Assembly: GCA_964397425.1 (NCBI GenBank)
Contig: CAYNID010000017.1
Span: forward strand, 1-30,612
Source: Hallerella sp964397425
GTDB lineage: Bacteria > Fibrobacterota > Fibrobacteria > Fibrobacterales > Fibrobacteraceae
DNA length: 30,612 bases
Reading direction: 5' to 3'
Shown here: piece by piece, positions 15,352-23,452 of the stretch
How positions within the stretch are numbered: position 1 is the stretch's first letter
Layout: each line of letters starts with the position of its first letter
The notes under the pieces: generated by a model
Told to the model about the DNA's origin: nothing
The model's input: only the letters and a program-made list of their open reading frames with translations
The model's database searches: none
Position numbers and translations under genes: made by a program

Positions 15352-16766
15352 AAAAATGGATTTTCCTTTTTTCGCTCGTTTTGGAAGCGTCTCTATTCGC
15401 AAGTCAAGATCTTCCCGGTCACATTGGCTTCGGAGATTCTTCGACATACATCCGCATCCGCGGAACTCTCGGAGATTCGATTTCCACATCGCGATTCACC
15501 CACTCGGATAACGATGACAAGCATACGGAAAACAGTCTCTTTGTGCGCTTGTTCGTCAACGGCGCAATTCAAAAAGACTTTCTCTTCCGCGCAAGTGCGA
15601 GCATCATGAGCGACAAGACAAGCCGTTCTTACAAAGACCCGGGATACAATCCCTACAACGGAATCCCGTTCAACGTCCAAAGCGATGATTCGCGTACTTG
15701 GGACTACTTTACGGCGAGCAGCGAATACCGCCTCCACCAATTCGCGCGCATCTTCGGCGGAGTCGATTACTTGGAATGGGGTCCCGCGCGGAGAAACAAA
15801 CTTTCACTCAAAGGCGAAAATACAAATTACCGTCCCTGGATGGATTCTACGGATCATATTTCAAAACCCGCGCCAACGCCTTACTTCGGCTATGAATTCG
15901 CCATCGGTCCGTTCACTTATACGCAATACGCCGGGAAACTTTACCACGACAAGCACAAAGACAAATACTTCCACGCCCACCGCTTGGAGATATCCTTTCC
16001 GTTCCAAATTCGTTTCGGCATCAATGAAACACTCATCTACGGGAGCACCGTCGAAAACGCCGGAACCAATGCGAACGCCGACGCGGACAGCACAAACCGC
16101 AGCTTCGAATGGATTTACGCAGCGCCCTTCGTTCCTTATATTTTCGCCCAACACTATACCGGGGATCTTGAAAATACGGGATTGGGCTTCGACATTAGCA
16201 TCAAATCCATTCCAAATTGGGAAATTTACGGCGAAATGCTTTGGGACGACATGAAAAAAGTCACCAGCATGTTCGATGACTCCTGGTGGGGAAACAAGTG
16301 GGCGGCGAGCATCGGAGTGGGAACGGAAAACCGGAAATTAGGACCCATTACGCTTTCATACTTTTCGGAATTCACCTGGATAGAGCCTTGGGTTTACACG
16401 CACCACAAAGGCGCCGGTTACTCATACACGCATTACGGTCAAAGTTTCGGTTCCGAGCTGGGGCCGAATTCAAGAGAATTTTACACCGAAGTCAAAGCCG
16501 CTTACCAAATCCTGGAACTCAGATTTTTCGCCTCGAATGTCGCCAAAGACACGGCTTTCGGCGGAAACCTGTACGACATCCACACGCCGTACGACGCAAC
16601 AGACAGGACCTTTTTGGCAAAGGCAACGACCATGCGTTACCGCGAATACGGTCTAGGGTTCCGCCTTTCGCCTTTCGAATGGATGGCCTTGAATTACACA
16701 CAAAGTTTTTTCACTGGCGATGCCAAAGGCTACCGCATGAGTGGAAATTTGCAAGTCAGCTGGTGA
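15339..16766 (+). CDS. Capsule assembly Wzi-like outer-membrane protein
   Basis: A 475-residue protein with an N-terminal signal peptide (about 22 residues, ending SLFAS) and many amphipathic beta strands rich in aromatic residues, ending in the strand QVSW. Segments such as DYLEWGPARRNKLSL, EFTWIEPWVYTHHKGAGYSYTHYGQSFGSELGPNS and MRYREYGLGF fit the Wzi family, outer-membrane barrels that help attach or export capsular polysaccharide. Position supports this: it overlaps the last glycosyltransferase gene by 13 bases, so polymer synthesis and surface assembly are one operon. An AGGA Shine-Dalgarno sequence precedes the ATG. Confidence 0.78.
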   Translation: MQTLKKWIFLFSLVLEASLFASQDLPGHIGFGDSSTYIRIRGTLGDSISTSRFTHSDNDDKHTENSLFVRLFVNGAIQKDFLFRASASIMSDKTSRSYKDPGYNPYNGIPFNVQSDDSRTWDYFTASSEYRLHQFARIFGGVDYLEWGPARRNKLSLKGENTNYRPWMDSTDHISKPAPTPYFGYEFAIGPFTYTQYAGKLYHDKHKDKYFHAHRLEISFPFQIRFGINETLIYGSTVENAGTNANADADSTNRSFEWIYAAPFVPYIFAQHYTGDLENTGLGFDISIKSIPNWEIYGEMLWDDMKKVTSMFDDSWWGNKWAASIGVGTENRKLGPITLSYFSEFTWIEPWVYTHHKGAGYSYTHYGQSFGSELGPNSREFYTEVKAAYQILELRFFASNVAKDTAFGGNLYDIHTPYDATDRTFLAKATTMRYREYGLGFRLSPFEWMALNYTQSFFTGDAKGYRMSGNLQVSW

Positions 16767-16780
16767 ATTTTCTAATTTAA
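16749..16780 (+). promoter_or_regulatory. Promoter of proA: TTG-21-TAATTTAA
   Basis: TAATTTAA at 16773-16780 matches TAnnTT and ends four bases (TGTC) before the proA ATG. A TTTG ends at 16751, 21 bases upstream, which is near the Bacteroidetes -33/-7 spacing. There is no Shine-Dalgarno sequence. The upstream element lies inside the end of the Wzi-like gene. Confidence 0.5.
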
Positions 16781-16784
16781 TGTC

Positions 16785-18050
16785 ATGACTCAAGAAGAAA
16801 TCCAGGCTTACGCCCAAACCCTTTCTCAAAACGCCAAAACGGCGGCGGCAAACATCCGGACCATCAGCGCCGATATTCGCAACCGCGTACTTTCCGAAGT
16901 CGCCAAATCCTTGCGAGAAAACGAATCCCGCATTTTAGAAGCGAACGCCAAAGATTTGGAGAAGAGCAAAGAATCCCTTTCTCCTGCCAAATACGACCGC
17001 CTGACCTTGAACAGCAAGCGCATCGAAAGCATGGCGCAAAGCGCGGAACAAATCGCCGCATTCCCCGATCCCCTGGGAAAAATCTTAGAAAGCCGCAGGC
17101 TCGAAAATGGAGTCGACATTTCACGGGTCACGGTTCCCCTCGGCTGCGTTTTCTTCATTTACGAAAGCCGTCCGAACGTGACCATCGACGGAGCCTCCCT
17201 TTGCTTCAAAGCGGGAAACGCAGTCATTTTACGCGGCGGAAAGGAATCGTTGCATTCTTCTAAAATCCTCGCCGACCTTTTCCGGAACGCCCTGAAAAAA
17301 TTCAACGTCGACCCGAACGCCGTTCAGCTTGTGGAGCACGCGGACCACGCGATTGTCAGTTCCCTGCTCAAAATGCGGGAATACCTGGACCTGGTCATTC
17401 CCCGTGGTGGAGAGAATTTAATCCGCGCCGTCGTGGAGCAAAGCTCCATTCCCGTCATCAAGCATTTCAACGGCATTTGCCACGTTTACGTCGACAAGTC
17501 GGCAGATATGGACATGGCGGCAAAGATAGTGGACAATGCGAAAACGCAAAGGCCGGGAACGTGCAATTCCCTTGAAACCTTGCTCATCGACAAGGCGATT
17601 CCCGATGCAGACGTACAAAAACTTCTCGCCCCGCTGCAGCAAAAGAATGTGGAATTTTTCGGCGACGAAGAAACCCGAAAACGCCTTTCCGATGTAAAAG
17701 GTTTTGAAGACGGAGACGCTTACCATCACGAATATCTGGCGTTCAAAATGGGAATCCGTTTCGTTGACGGTGTCAAAGAAGCCTGCGAACACATCGAAAA
17801 ATATTCAAGCCGCCACACGGAATCCCTTGTTGCAAACGACGAAACCGTCAAATCTTATTTTTTGGCCAACGTCGATTCTTCAAGCGTCATGGTGAACGCC
17901 AGCACACGCCTCGCAGACGGCGGCGTTTACGGCCTCGGAGCGGAAGTCGGCATTTCAACAGACAAAATCCACGCACGCGGCCCGATGGGTGTCGAAAGCC
18001 TCTGCAGTTACAAGTGGATTCTTGTTGGAAACGGTCAACTGAGGGAATAA
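16785..18050 (+). CDS. proA: Gamma-glutamyl phosphate reductase
   Basis: Reduces gamma-glutamyl phosphate to glutamate semialdehyde with NADPH, the second step of proline synthesis; cytoplasmic. At 421 residues it has normal length. It belongs to the aldehyde dehydrogenase superfamily; the catalytic cysteine is C260 in the signature AKTQRPGTCNSLETLL. Other typical segments are PLGCVFFIYESRPNVTIDGA and the C-terminal GLGAEVGISTDKIHARGPMGVESL. proB is not adjacent. The gene seems to be transcribed by itself from a promoter directly before its ATG; hisI follows after 41 bases with its own octamer. Confidence 0.97.
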   Translation: MTQEEIQAYAQTLSQNAKTAAANIRTISADIRNRVLSEVAKSLRENESRILEANAKDLEKSKESLSPAKYDRLTLNSKRIESMAQSAEQIAAFPDPLGKILESRRLENGVDISRVTVPLGCVFFIYESRPNVTIDGASLCFKAGNAVILRGGKESLHSSKILADLFRNALKKFNVDPNAVQLVEHADHAIVSSLLKMREYLDLVIPRGGENLIRAVVEQSSIPVIKHFNGICHVYVDKSADMDMAAKIVDNAKTQRPGTCNSLETLLIDKAIPDADVQKLLAPLQQKNVEFFGDEETRKRLSDVKGFEDGDAYHHEYLAFKMGIRFVDGVKEACEHIEKYSSRHTESLVANDETVKSYFLANVDSSSVMVNASTRLADGGVYGLGAEVGISTDKIHARGPMGVESLCSYKWILVGNGQLRE

Positions 18051-18079
18051 ATCCCGCCGCCCGGAACCTTTTGTTTTGC

Positions 18080-18087
18080 TAGCTTTG
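18080..18087 (+). promoter_or_regulatory. Promoter octamer TAGCTTTG, 4 nt before hisI
   Basis: Exact TAnnTTTG match. CATC separates it from the ATG at 18092, no Shine-Dalgarno sequence is present, and this would be the main promoter for the hisI-tilS-ftsH-folP-cdaA run. Confidence 0.6.
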
Positions 18088-18091
18088 CATC

Positions 18092-18442
18092 ATGAAATTT
18101 GAAGAACTTTTGGAAAAAATCAAATTCGAAGTGAAATTCGGAGACAAAGAACTGATTCCCGCCATTGTGCAGGACGCAGACAGGCACGACGTGCTGATGA
18201 TGGCCTGGATGGACAAAGAAGCCCTCCGTCGGACAAATGAATGCGGCGAAATGGTCTTTTACAGCCGCAGCCGCAAAGAATATTGGCACAAGGGCGACAC
18301 CAGCGGAAACGTGATGACCGTCGTGAACTGGTATGCCGATTGCGATGCGGACGCGCTCCTTTTCGAAGTCCGCATGAAAGGTCCCCAGGTCGCCTGCCAC
18401 ACGGGATCGCGCAGCTGCTTCTTCCAGAAATGCGGGGATTGA
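18092..18442 (+). CDS. hisI: Phosphoribosyl-AMP cyclohydrolase
   Basis: Opens the purine ring of phosphoribosyl-AMP in the third step of histidine synthesis. It is a stand-alone HisI domain of 116 residues, not fused to HisE. Typical segments are VLMMAWMDKEAL, VFYSRSRKEYWHKGDTSG, the magnesium site D83-C84-D85-A86-D87, and the zinc cysteines C84, C102 and C109 (ACHTGSRSC). No other his gene lies in the window. It heads a tight series with tilS, ftsH, folP and cdaA; the tilS start codon lies 13 bases inside its 3' end. Confidence 0.96.
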   Translation: MKFEELLEKIKFEVKFGDKELIPAIVQDADRHDVLMMAWMDKEALRRTNECGEMVFYSRSRKEYWHKGDTSGNVMTVVNWYADCDADALLFEVRMKGPQVACHTGSRSCFFQKCGD

Positions 18443-19662
18443 ACTTTTCTCCAAACTCTTTTCCGCAACGGGAATTGCGCGGAAAGCGCGTACTCCTCGC
18501 TGTATCCGGCGGAATGGATTCCGTTTGCCTCGCCGATTATCTTGTCAAAAACAGGGAACGCCTTCAACTGGAATGGATAGGAATCGCCCATGTTCATCAT
18601 GGGCTCCGGGCAGAAACCGCCAACGCCGATGCCGAACTCGTCGCCGCCTTGGCAAAACAAATGAACCTTCCTTTTTACCTTCGCCACCTAGACGGCGCCC
18701 TGCTGAAATCCGGCGGTTCCATCGAAGAAAATGCGCGAATCGCCCGCTACCGGGCCTTACAGGAAATCGCCAACATGCCGGAAGTCAAAGCGGACTTCAT
18801 CGCCACGGCCCACCACGCAAATGATCAGGCAGAAACGGTTTTGATGCGCATTTTGCGCGGCACGGGCATCCACGGACTTTCGGGCATCAGCGAAGTCCGC
18901 TCCGATGGAATCCTCAGGCCTTTTTTGCGGGTTTCAAAACAAGACCTTCTTCATTACGCACAAACAAACAACCTAGAATGGCGCGAAGACGAGACCAACA
19001 GAGACACCGCTTACTCCAGAAATTTCATCCGACTGAAACTTTTGCCCACTCTCTCCAAGGAAAACGCCAACGCCGCTCAGCGGCTTTCCCAAATAGCTTC
19101 GCTGGCCGCTTCCGCCAACCGGAAAATTTTACGTGTGGCGGAAGATTCGTTTTCGCCTTACCTGCTCCCCAAAAAGCTCTGGCCGTTTCCCGCCGAATTT
19201 GCCCCCTACAGGAACATTCTCGCGTTGCACGAGGCCGCCGTAAAAAGACTTTTCGAACACAGCCTAAGCGGTGGCGCGGAAATTTTACGCCTCTGGCTTT
19301 TGCAAAAAGGATTTCCCATTCCCCGTGGAACATCCTTCCTGTCAAACTTGACATGCCGCGGCGGAGAAATCCGGATTGAAAAATCCCGGCATATCCTCTG
19401 GTTCTGCCGATTTCCGCAGCCGGTGGACTTTCACAATTTGTATCTTTTTTCAAAACAGAGAACCGTTCCCGGCGAATGGAGATTTCGGAAGATTGGCGAT
19501 GTTTACACGCCACACCACGGAAGCCCCAAAACGCTCAAAAAATGGTTTGAAGAAAACGGCGTTCCGCCATTTGCCAGAGATTCCATTCCCCTTTTTGCCC
19601 AAAGGAACGAAGTCCTGCAAATTTTCGGAATTCCTCCTCGGATAAAGGATTTTTATGAGTAA
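18430..19662 (+). CDS. tilS: tRNA(Ile)-lysidine synthase
   Basis: Adds lysine to cytidine 34 of the tRNA-Ile that reads AUA, changing anticodon and charging identity; essential in most bacteria. The protein is about 410 residues. The PP-loop ATP site is S26-GGMDS-31, followed by HVHHGLR and ATAHHANDQAETVLMRILRGTG, both typical of TilS. The C-terminal domain (FRKIGDVYTPHHGSPKTLKKWFEENGVP) fits the tRNA-binding TilS_C region. The ATG at 18430 is chosen; TTG at 18439, overlapping the hisI stop, is an alternative, while the longer open frame from 18241 is a shadow of hisI. tilS beside ftsH is a widely conserved neighbourhood. Confidence 0.94.
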   Translation: MRGLNFSPNSFPQRELRGKRVLLAVSGGMDSVCLADYLVKNRERLQLEWIGIAHVHHGLRAETANADAELVAALAKQMNLPFYLRHLDGALLKSGGSIEENARIARYRALQEIANMPEVKADFIATAHHANDQAETVLMRILRGTGIHGLSGISEVRSDGILRPFLRVSKQDLLHYAQTNNLEWREDETNRDTAYSRNFIRLKLLPTLSKENANAAQRLSQIASLAASANRKILRVAEDSFSPYLLPKKLWPFPAEFAPYRNILALHEAAVKRLFEHSLSGGAEILRLWLLQKGFPIPRGTSFLSNLTCRGGEIRIEKSRHILWFCRFPQPVDFHNLYLFSKQRTVPGEWRFRKIGDVYTPHHGSPKTLKKWFEENGVPPFARDSIPLFAQRNEVLQIFGIPPRIKDFYE

Positions 19663-21745
19663 TAAGCCCAAAGCCCCCTCGGCGTTCCAAAACAGGAATT
19701 TTTTCCTGATTGCGACAATGCTCCTGATGGTGCTTTTCTTTATGCGCCTCTACAACGATGAACCGGCCAAATCCCTGACGCGGACCGAATTTTTGGCCAT
19801 GATGGGCGATTCCACGACAGAAATCAAAAGCCTGAAACTACACCGCACACTCGACGGCATCACGGTCGAAGGCACGCGTGCCATGACCGAAGAAGACCGC
19901 AAAAAGCTTCCGCAATCCGGCCTCCTTTCCCGCTTGACCAAAACGGAATCGACAGCCGACGGGACAGTCGCATTCACCAGTCACGTTTTGAACCTGACCG
20001 GGGAACAAATCGATTCCTGGGAAAAGAACAAGACCATCAACGTCGAAATCATCCACGAGACAACCACCTGGTTAGACCGGATTTTCGCGTTCCTCCCGGC
20101 CATTCTCCTCATCCTCTTCTTCTGGTATATGATGAGCCGTCAAACCGGCGGAAAGGGCGGCATGGGGATGTTCTCTTTCGGCAAGAGCAAGGCCCGCCAG
20201 CTGAATGAAAACGGCAAATCAAAAACGACCTTCCGGGATGTCGCCGGTTGTGACGAAGCCAAAGCGGACCTCTACGAAATTGTCGAATTTTTGAAAGACC
20301 CCAAAAAATACGCCGTTTTGGGAGGCCGCATCCCCAAAGGCGCCCTGCTTATCGGGCCTCCGGGCACAGGAAAAACGCTGCTCGCGCGCGCCGTGGCCGG
20401 CGAAGCCGGAGTCCCCTTTTTCAGCATGTCCGGATCCGACTTTGTCGAAATGTTCGTCGGCGTGGGTGCGGCCCGTGTCCGCGATTTGTTCGAAATGGGA
20501 AAAAAGAACTCTCCCTGCATCCTGTTCATCGATGAAATCGACGCAGTCGGACGGCAACGCGGGGCAGGTCTCGGCGGCGGTCATGATGAACGCGAACAGA
20601 CCTTGAACCAGCTCCTTGTCGAAATGGACGGTTTCAGTGCGAACGAAGGCGTCATTTTGATTGCGGCGACAAACCGCCCGGACGTTTTGGACAAGGCGCT
20701 GTTGCGCCCGGGCCGTTTTGACAGGCAGATTGTCGTCGGACTTCCCGATTTGGTCGGACGCGAAGAAATCCTGAACGTCCACTTGAAAAAGCGCAAAGTT
20801 CCCCTGGCAGACGATGTAAACGTCAAGGATATCGCCCGCGGAACCCCCGGGCTCGCCGGCGCAGACCTTGAAAACCTGGTCAACGAAGCGGCGCTCCTCG
20901 CCGCCCGGTTCGACAACAAAAAAGTCACCAAGCAAGATTTCGAAGAAGCGCGTGACAAGCTTTCGATGGGCGCAGAACGGCGTACGCTCCTGATGTCCGA
21001 CGAAGAAAAACGCCACACGGCGTTCCACGAATCGGGGCACGCCTTGATGACGCTCCTTTGCAAACACGCCGATCCGCTTCACAAGATAACGATTATTCCC
21101 CGCGGACGCGCTCTGGGAGTCACCATGTCCCTGCCGGAAAAAGACCGCGTATCCATGTCGAAAGAAGGCGCCGAAGAGAACATCATGATTCTCATGTCGG
21201 GCCGTCTCGCCGAGATGATTTGCTTCAACCATCAAAGTACCGGAGCCTCCAACGATATCGCCCGCGCCACGGAACTGGCACGGAAAATGGTGACGGAATG
21301 GGGCTTTGACGAAACGGTCGGACCGCTGTGTTACAGCCGAAACGACGGCGAAATTTTCCTGGGCCGCGAAATCAGCAAGCCCAAAGAAATGTCCGAAAAG
21401 ATGGCCGAAGCGATTGACGGTGCCATCAACAGTCTGGTCAAACGCCTGACCGAAAAAGCAAAACAGCTCCTGATTGAAAACCGCGAAAAGCTGGATCTTC
21501 TCGGAAACGCCCTCTTCGAATACGAAGTCCTGGACCGCGAAGAAATTGACCGCATTTTAGCCGGCGAAAAACTCGACAGTACCAAAAAGAGCCGGACTTA
21601 CCTTTTCCAAGAACAGCTGGCGAAAAAACGCGAAAAAGAGCGCCAAGATGAAATGCCGCCTCCCGATCCGGGCAGGCCCCTCCCCGCGGCGACTCAAGTT
21701 GTTCCCGAAACTCCGACGGTAGAAGCCAAAGGAGAAAATGCATGA
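19655..21745 (+). CDS. ftsH: ATP-dependent zinc metalloprotease FtsH
   Basis: Membrane-bound AAA protease that degrades misfolded membrane proteins and short-lived regulators. The 696 residues run in standard order: first transmembrane helix (about 15-33), periplasmic FtsH_ext domain, second transmembrane helix (about 140-160), AAA ATPase domain with Walker A GPPGTGKT at 234-241 and Walker B ILFIDEIDAVG, the SRH region with LLRPGRFDR, and the M41 peptidase domain with zinc motif HESGH at 458-462. The C-terminal tail is charged and proline-rich. The start at 19655 overlaps tilS by 8 bases; the stop forms ATGA with folP. Confidence 0.98.
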   Translation: MSNKPKAPSAFQNRNFFLIATMLLMVLFFMRLYNDEPAKSLTRTEFLAMMGDSTTEIKSLKLHRTLDGITVEGTRAMTEEDRKKLPQSGLLSRLTKTESTADGTVAFTSHVLNLTGEQIDSWEKNKTINVEIIHETTTWLDRIFAFLPAILLILFFWYMMSRQTGGKGGMGMFSFGKSKARQLNENGKSKTTFRDVAGCDEAKADLYEIVEFLKDPKKYAVLGGRIPKGALLIGPPGTGKTLLARAVAGEAGVPFFSMSGSDFVEMFVGVGAARVRDLFEMGKKNSPCILFIDEIDAVGRQRGAGLGGGHDEREQTLNQLLVEMDGFSANEGVILIAATNRPDVLDKALLRPGRFDRQIVVGLPDLVGREEILNVHLKKRKVPLADDVNVKDIARGTPGLAGADLENLVNEAALLAARFDNKKVTKQDFEEARDKLSMGAERRTLLMSDEEKRHTAFHESGHALMTLLCKHADPLHKITIIPRGRALGVTMSLPEKDRVSMSKEGAEENIMILMSGRLAEMICFNHQSTGASNDIARATELARKMVTEWGFDETVGPLCYSRNDGEIFLGREISKPKEMSEKMAEAIDGAINSLVKRLTEKAKQLLIENREKLDLLGNALFEYEVLDREEIDRILAGEKLDSTKKSRTYLFQEQLAKKREKERQDEMPPPDPGRPLPAATQVVPETPTVEAKGENA

Positions 21746-22632
21746 CCTCCTTTTCCGGCTATTTGCAGCGTTCCCAAGCGAATCCGTGGAAAGTCGGAGG
21801 CGGCATTCTTTCCGCAAAACCCGTCCCTGTCGTCATGGGAATCGTCAACGTCACCCCGGACAGTTTTTTCGACGGTGGAACGCACAATACGCCGGAAGCG
21901 GCCTTTGCCCATGCGCAAAAGCTCCTTGACGAAGGCGCGAAAATCATTGACATCGGCGGAGAAAGTTCCCGTCCGGGGGCAAAATCCGTCAGCGCCTCCG
22001 AAGAAATCGAACGGGTCGTTCCCCTTGTCAAAAAATTACAGCCGCTCCTTTCCACGCGCGACTTTTTGATTTCCATCGACACGGTCAAAGCGGAAGTCGC
22101 CAAAGCATGCATGAAGGCGGGCGCCCACATCATCAATGACATCAGCGCGCTCAAGTTCGACGCGGACATGGCGAAGACGATAGCCGAAACCAAAGCGGCC
22201 AGCGTCCTCAACCACATGCGCGGAAACTTCGGCACCATGCAACAGGACTTCGCCCCATACAAAGACGTCGTCCGTGAAGTCCGTGATTCCCTGCTCAGCT
22301 CCGCTCAACAGCTGACGGATTTGGGCGTTGACCCCGCCACGATTTGCCTTGACCCGGGCATCGGATTCGGCAAGGATTTGCAAAACAATCTGGATTTGAT
22401 TGCCCACGTCCAAGACTTCACCGCCACCGGATACCCCGTTCTTTACGGAATGTCCCGCAAGTCTTATATCGGAAAAATCCCGGGACTTGAAAAAAGCGAC
22501 AGGCTGATTCCCACCGTCGTTTCGGGCATTTTCACCGCACTTTCCGGAGTTTCCGTCCTCCGCGTCCACGATGTCCGCGAAACCGTAGAATCTTTGCAAA
22601 TGCTCCAGGCGTTCCGCCATGAACCTGTTTAA
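21742..22632 (+). CDS. folP: Dihydropteroate synthase
   Basis: Condenses p-aminobenzoate with dihydropterin pyrophosphate in folate synthesis, the target of sulfonamides. The 296-residue protein shows the first signature VMGIVNVTPDSFFDGG at about residue 31, the second signature IIDIGGESSRPGA, then SIDTVKAEVAKACMKAGAHIINDISAL and LDPGIGFGKD; these form the pterin and pyrophosphate sites of the TIM barrel. It starts inside the ftsH stop (ATGA) and overlaps cdaA by 14 bases. folP next to cdaA is a common pair in Gram-negative genomes. Confidence 0.96.
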   Translation: MTSFSGYLQRSQANPWKVGGGILSAKPVPVVMGIVNVTPDSFFDGGTHNTPEAAFAHAQKLLDEGAKIIDIGGESSRPGAKSVSASEEIERVVPLVKKLQPLLSTRDFLISIDTVKAEVAKACMKAGAHIINDISALKFDADMAKTIAETKAASVLNHMRGNFGTMQQDFAPYKDVVREVRDSLLSSAQQLTDLGVDPATICLDPGIGFGKDLQNNLDLIAHVQDFTATGYPVLYGMSRKSYIGKIPGLEKSDRLIPTVVSGIFTALSGVSVLRVHDVRETVESLQMLQAFRHEPV

Positions 22633-23428
22633 GTTATTCGGAGTCATTGATGTCCGCTTTGCCGATGTACTCGACATTTTCTTGGTGTCGATTGTCGCCT
22701 ATTACGTGTTTTTGCTTTTCCGCGGAACACGGGCCGTGCAAATGTTCATCGGCGGCGGACTTCTTCTCATCATCTGGTTCCTGGCGCAGTGGTGGGAATT
22801 GCACACCATCGTTTGGCTGCTCAGCAACCTGGCAACGTTGGGAATCATCGCGCTGGTCATTCTTTTTCAGCCGGAAATCCGCGGCGCTTTGACCCGCATC
22901 GGGCAATCTGTCGCCCGGATGAATCTGAAAACCCTCTTTTTTCACGAAAGCGGACTCGACAAAGTCGCTGAAGAAATCGGCACCGCAGTTCAGGATTTGG
23001 CAAAAAATCAATTCGGCGCGTTAATCGTCCTTGAAAAGCGCGTGGGACTCCGCAATTACGCAGACACGGGCGAACTCTTGAACGCCCGCATCAGTTCCCG
23101 CCTTTTGCGCGCGCTCTTCTTTCCGAATTCCGCCTTGCACGACGGAGCGGTCATCCTCAACAGCCACAGCATTGTTGCCGCCGGTTGCATCCTTCCTTTG
23201 CCGGCCATCACTTCGGAACAGGACTCCGCCTACGGTATGCGCCACCGCGCCGCCAAAGCCCTCGCCGCCGAATGCGACGCCATGGTCATTGTCGTTTCCG
23301 AAGAAACGGGCTACATTTCCATCGCCTACCGGACAACACTCCGGCGCAAGCTCAGCGTCAAAGAAGTCGAAGAAGAAATCAAACGGCATTGGCGCGATCT
23401 CTTTGAAAACGACAGCAATAAAAAATGA
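22619..23428 (+). CDS. cdaA: Diadenylate cyclase CdaA (c-di-AMP synthase)
   Basis: Makes the second messenger c-di-AMP from two ATP. The 269-residue protein begins with about three transmembrane helices (residues 15-90) followed by a cytoplasmic DAC domain. The catalytic motifs are D175-G176-A177 in LHDGAVIL and R208-H209-R210 in GMRHRAA. Order and length match CdaA, the housekeeping membrane-bound type, not DisA. No ybbR-type regulator gene (cdaR) follows; instead a membrane-anchored SUMF1-domain protein gene starts 24 bases later. c-di-AMP usually governs potassium balance and cell-wall integrity. Confidence 0.96.
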   Translation: MNLFKLFGVIDVRFADVLDIFLVSIVAYYVFLLFRGTRAVQMFIGGGLLLIIWFLAQWWELHTIVWLLSNLATLGIIALVILFQPEIRGALTRIGQSVARMNLKTLFFHESGLDKVAEEIGTAVQDLAKNQFGALIVLEKRVGLRNYADTGELLNARISSRLLRALFFPNSALHDGAVILNSHSIVAAGCILPLPAITSEQDSAYGMRHRAAKALAAECDAMVIVVSEETGYISIAYRTTLRRKLSVKEVEEEIKRHWRDLFENDSNKK

Positions 23429-23452
23429 TATTCCTTTTTTAACGAGAACTCC

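Noticed and set aside
20219..21235. 338-codon minus-strand frame opposite ftsH
   Set aside because: Antisense shadow of a highly conserved gene, with no start signals or family features.
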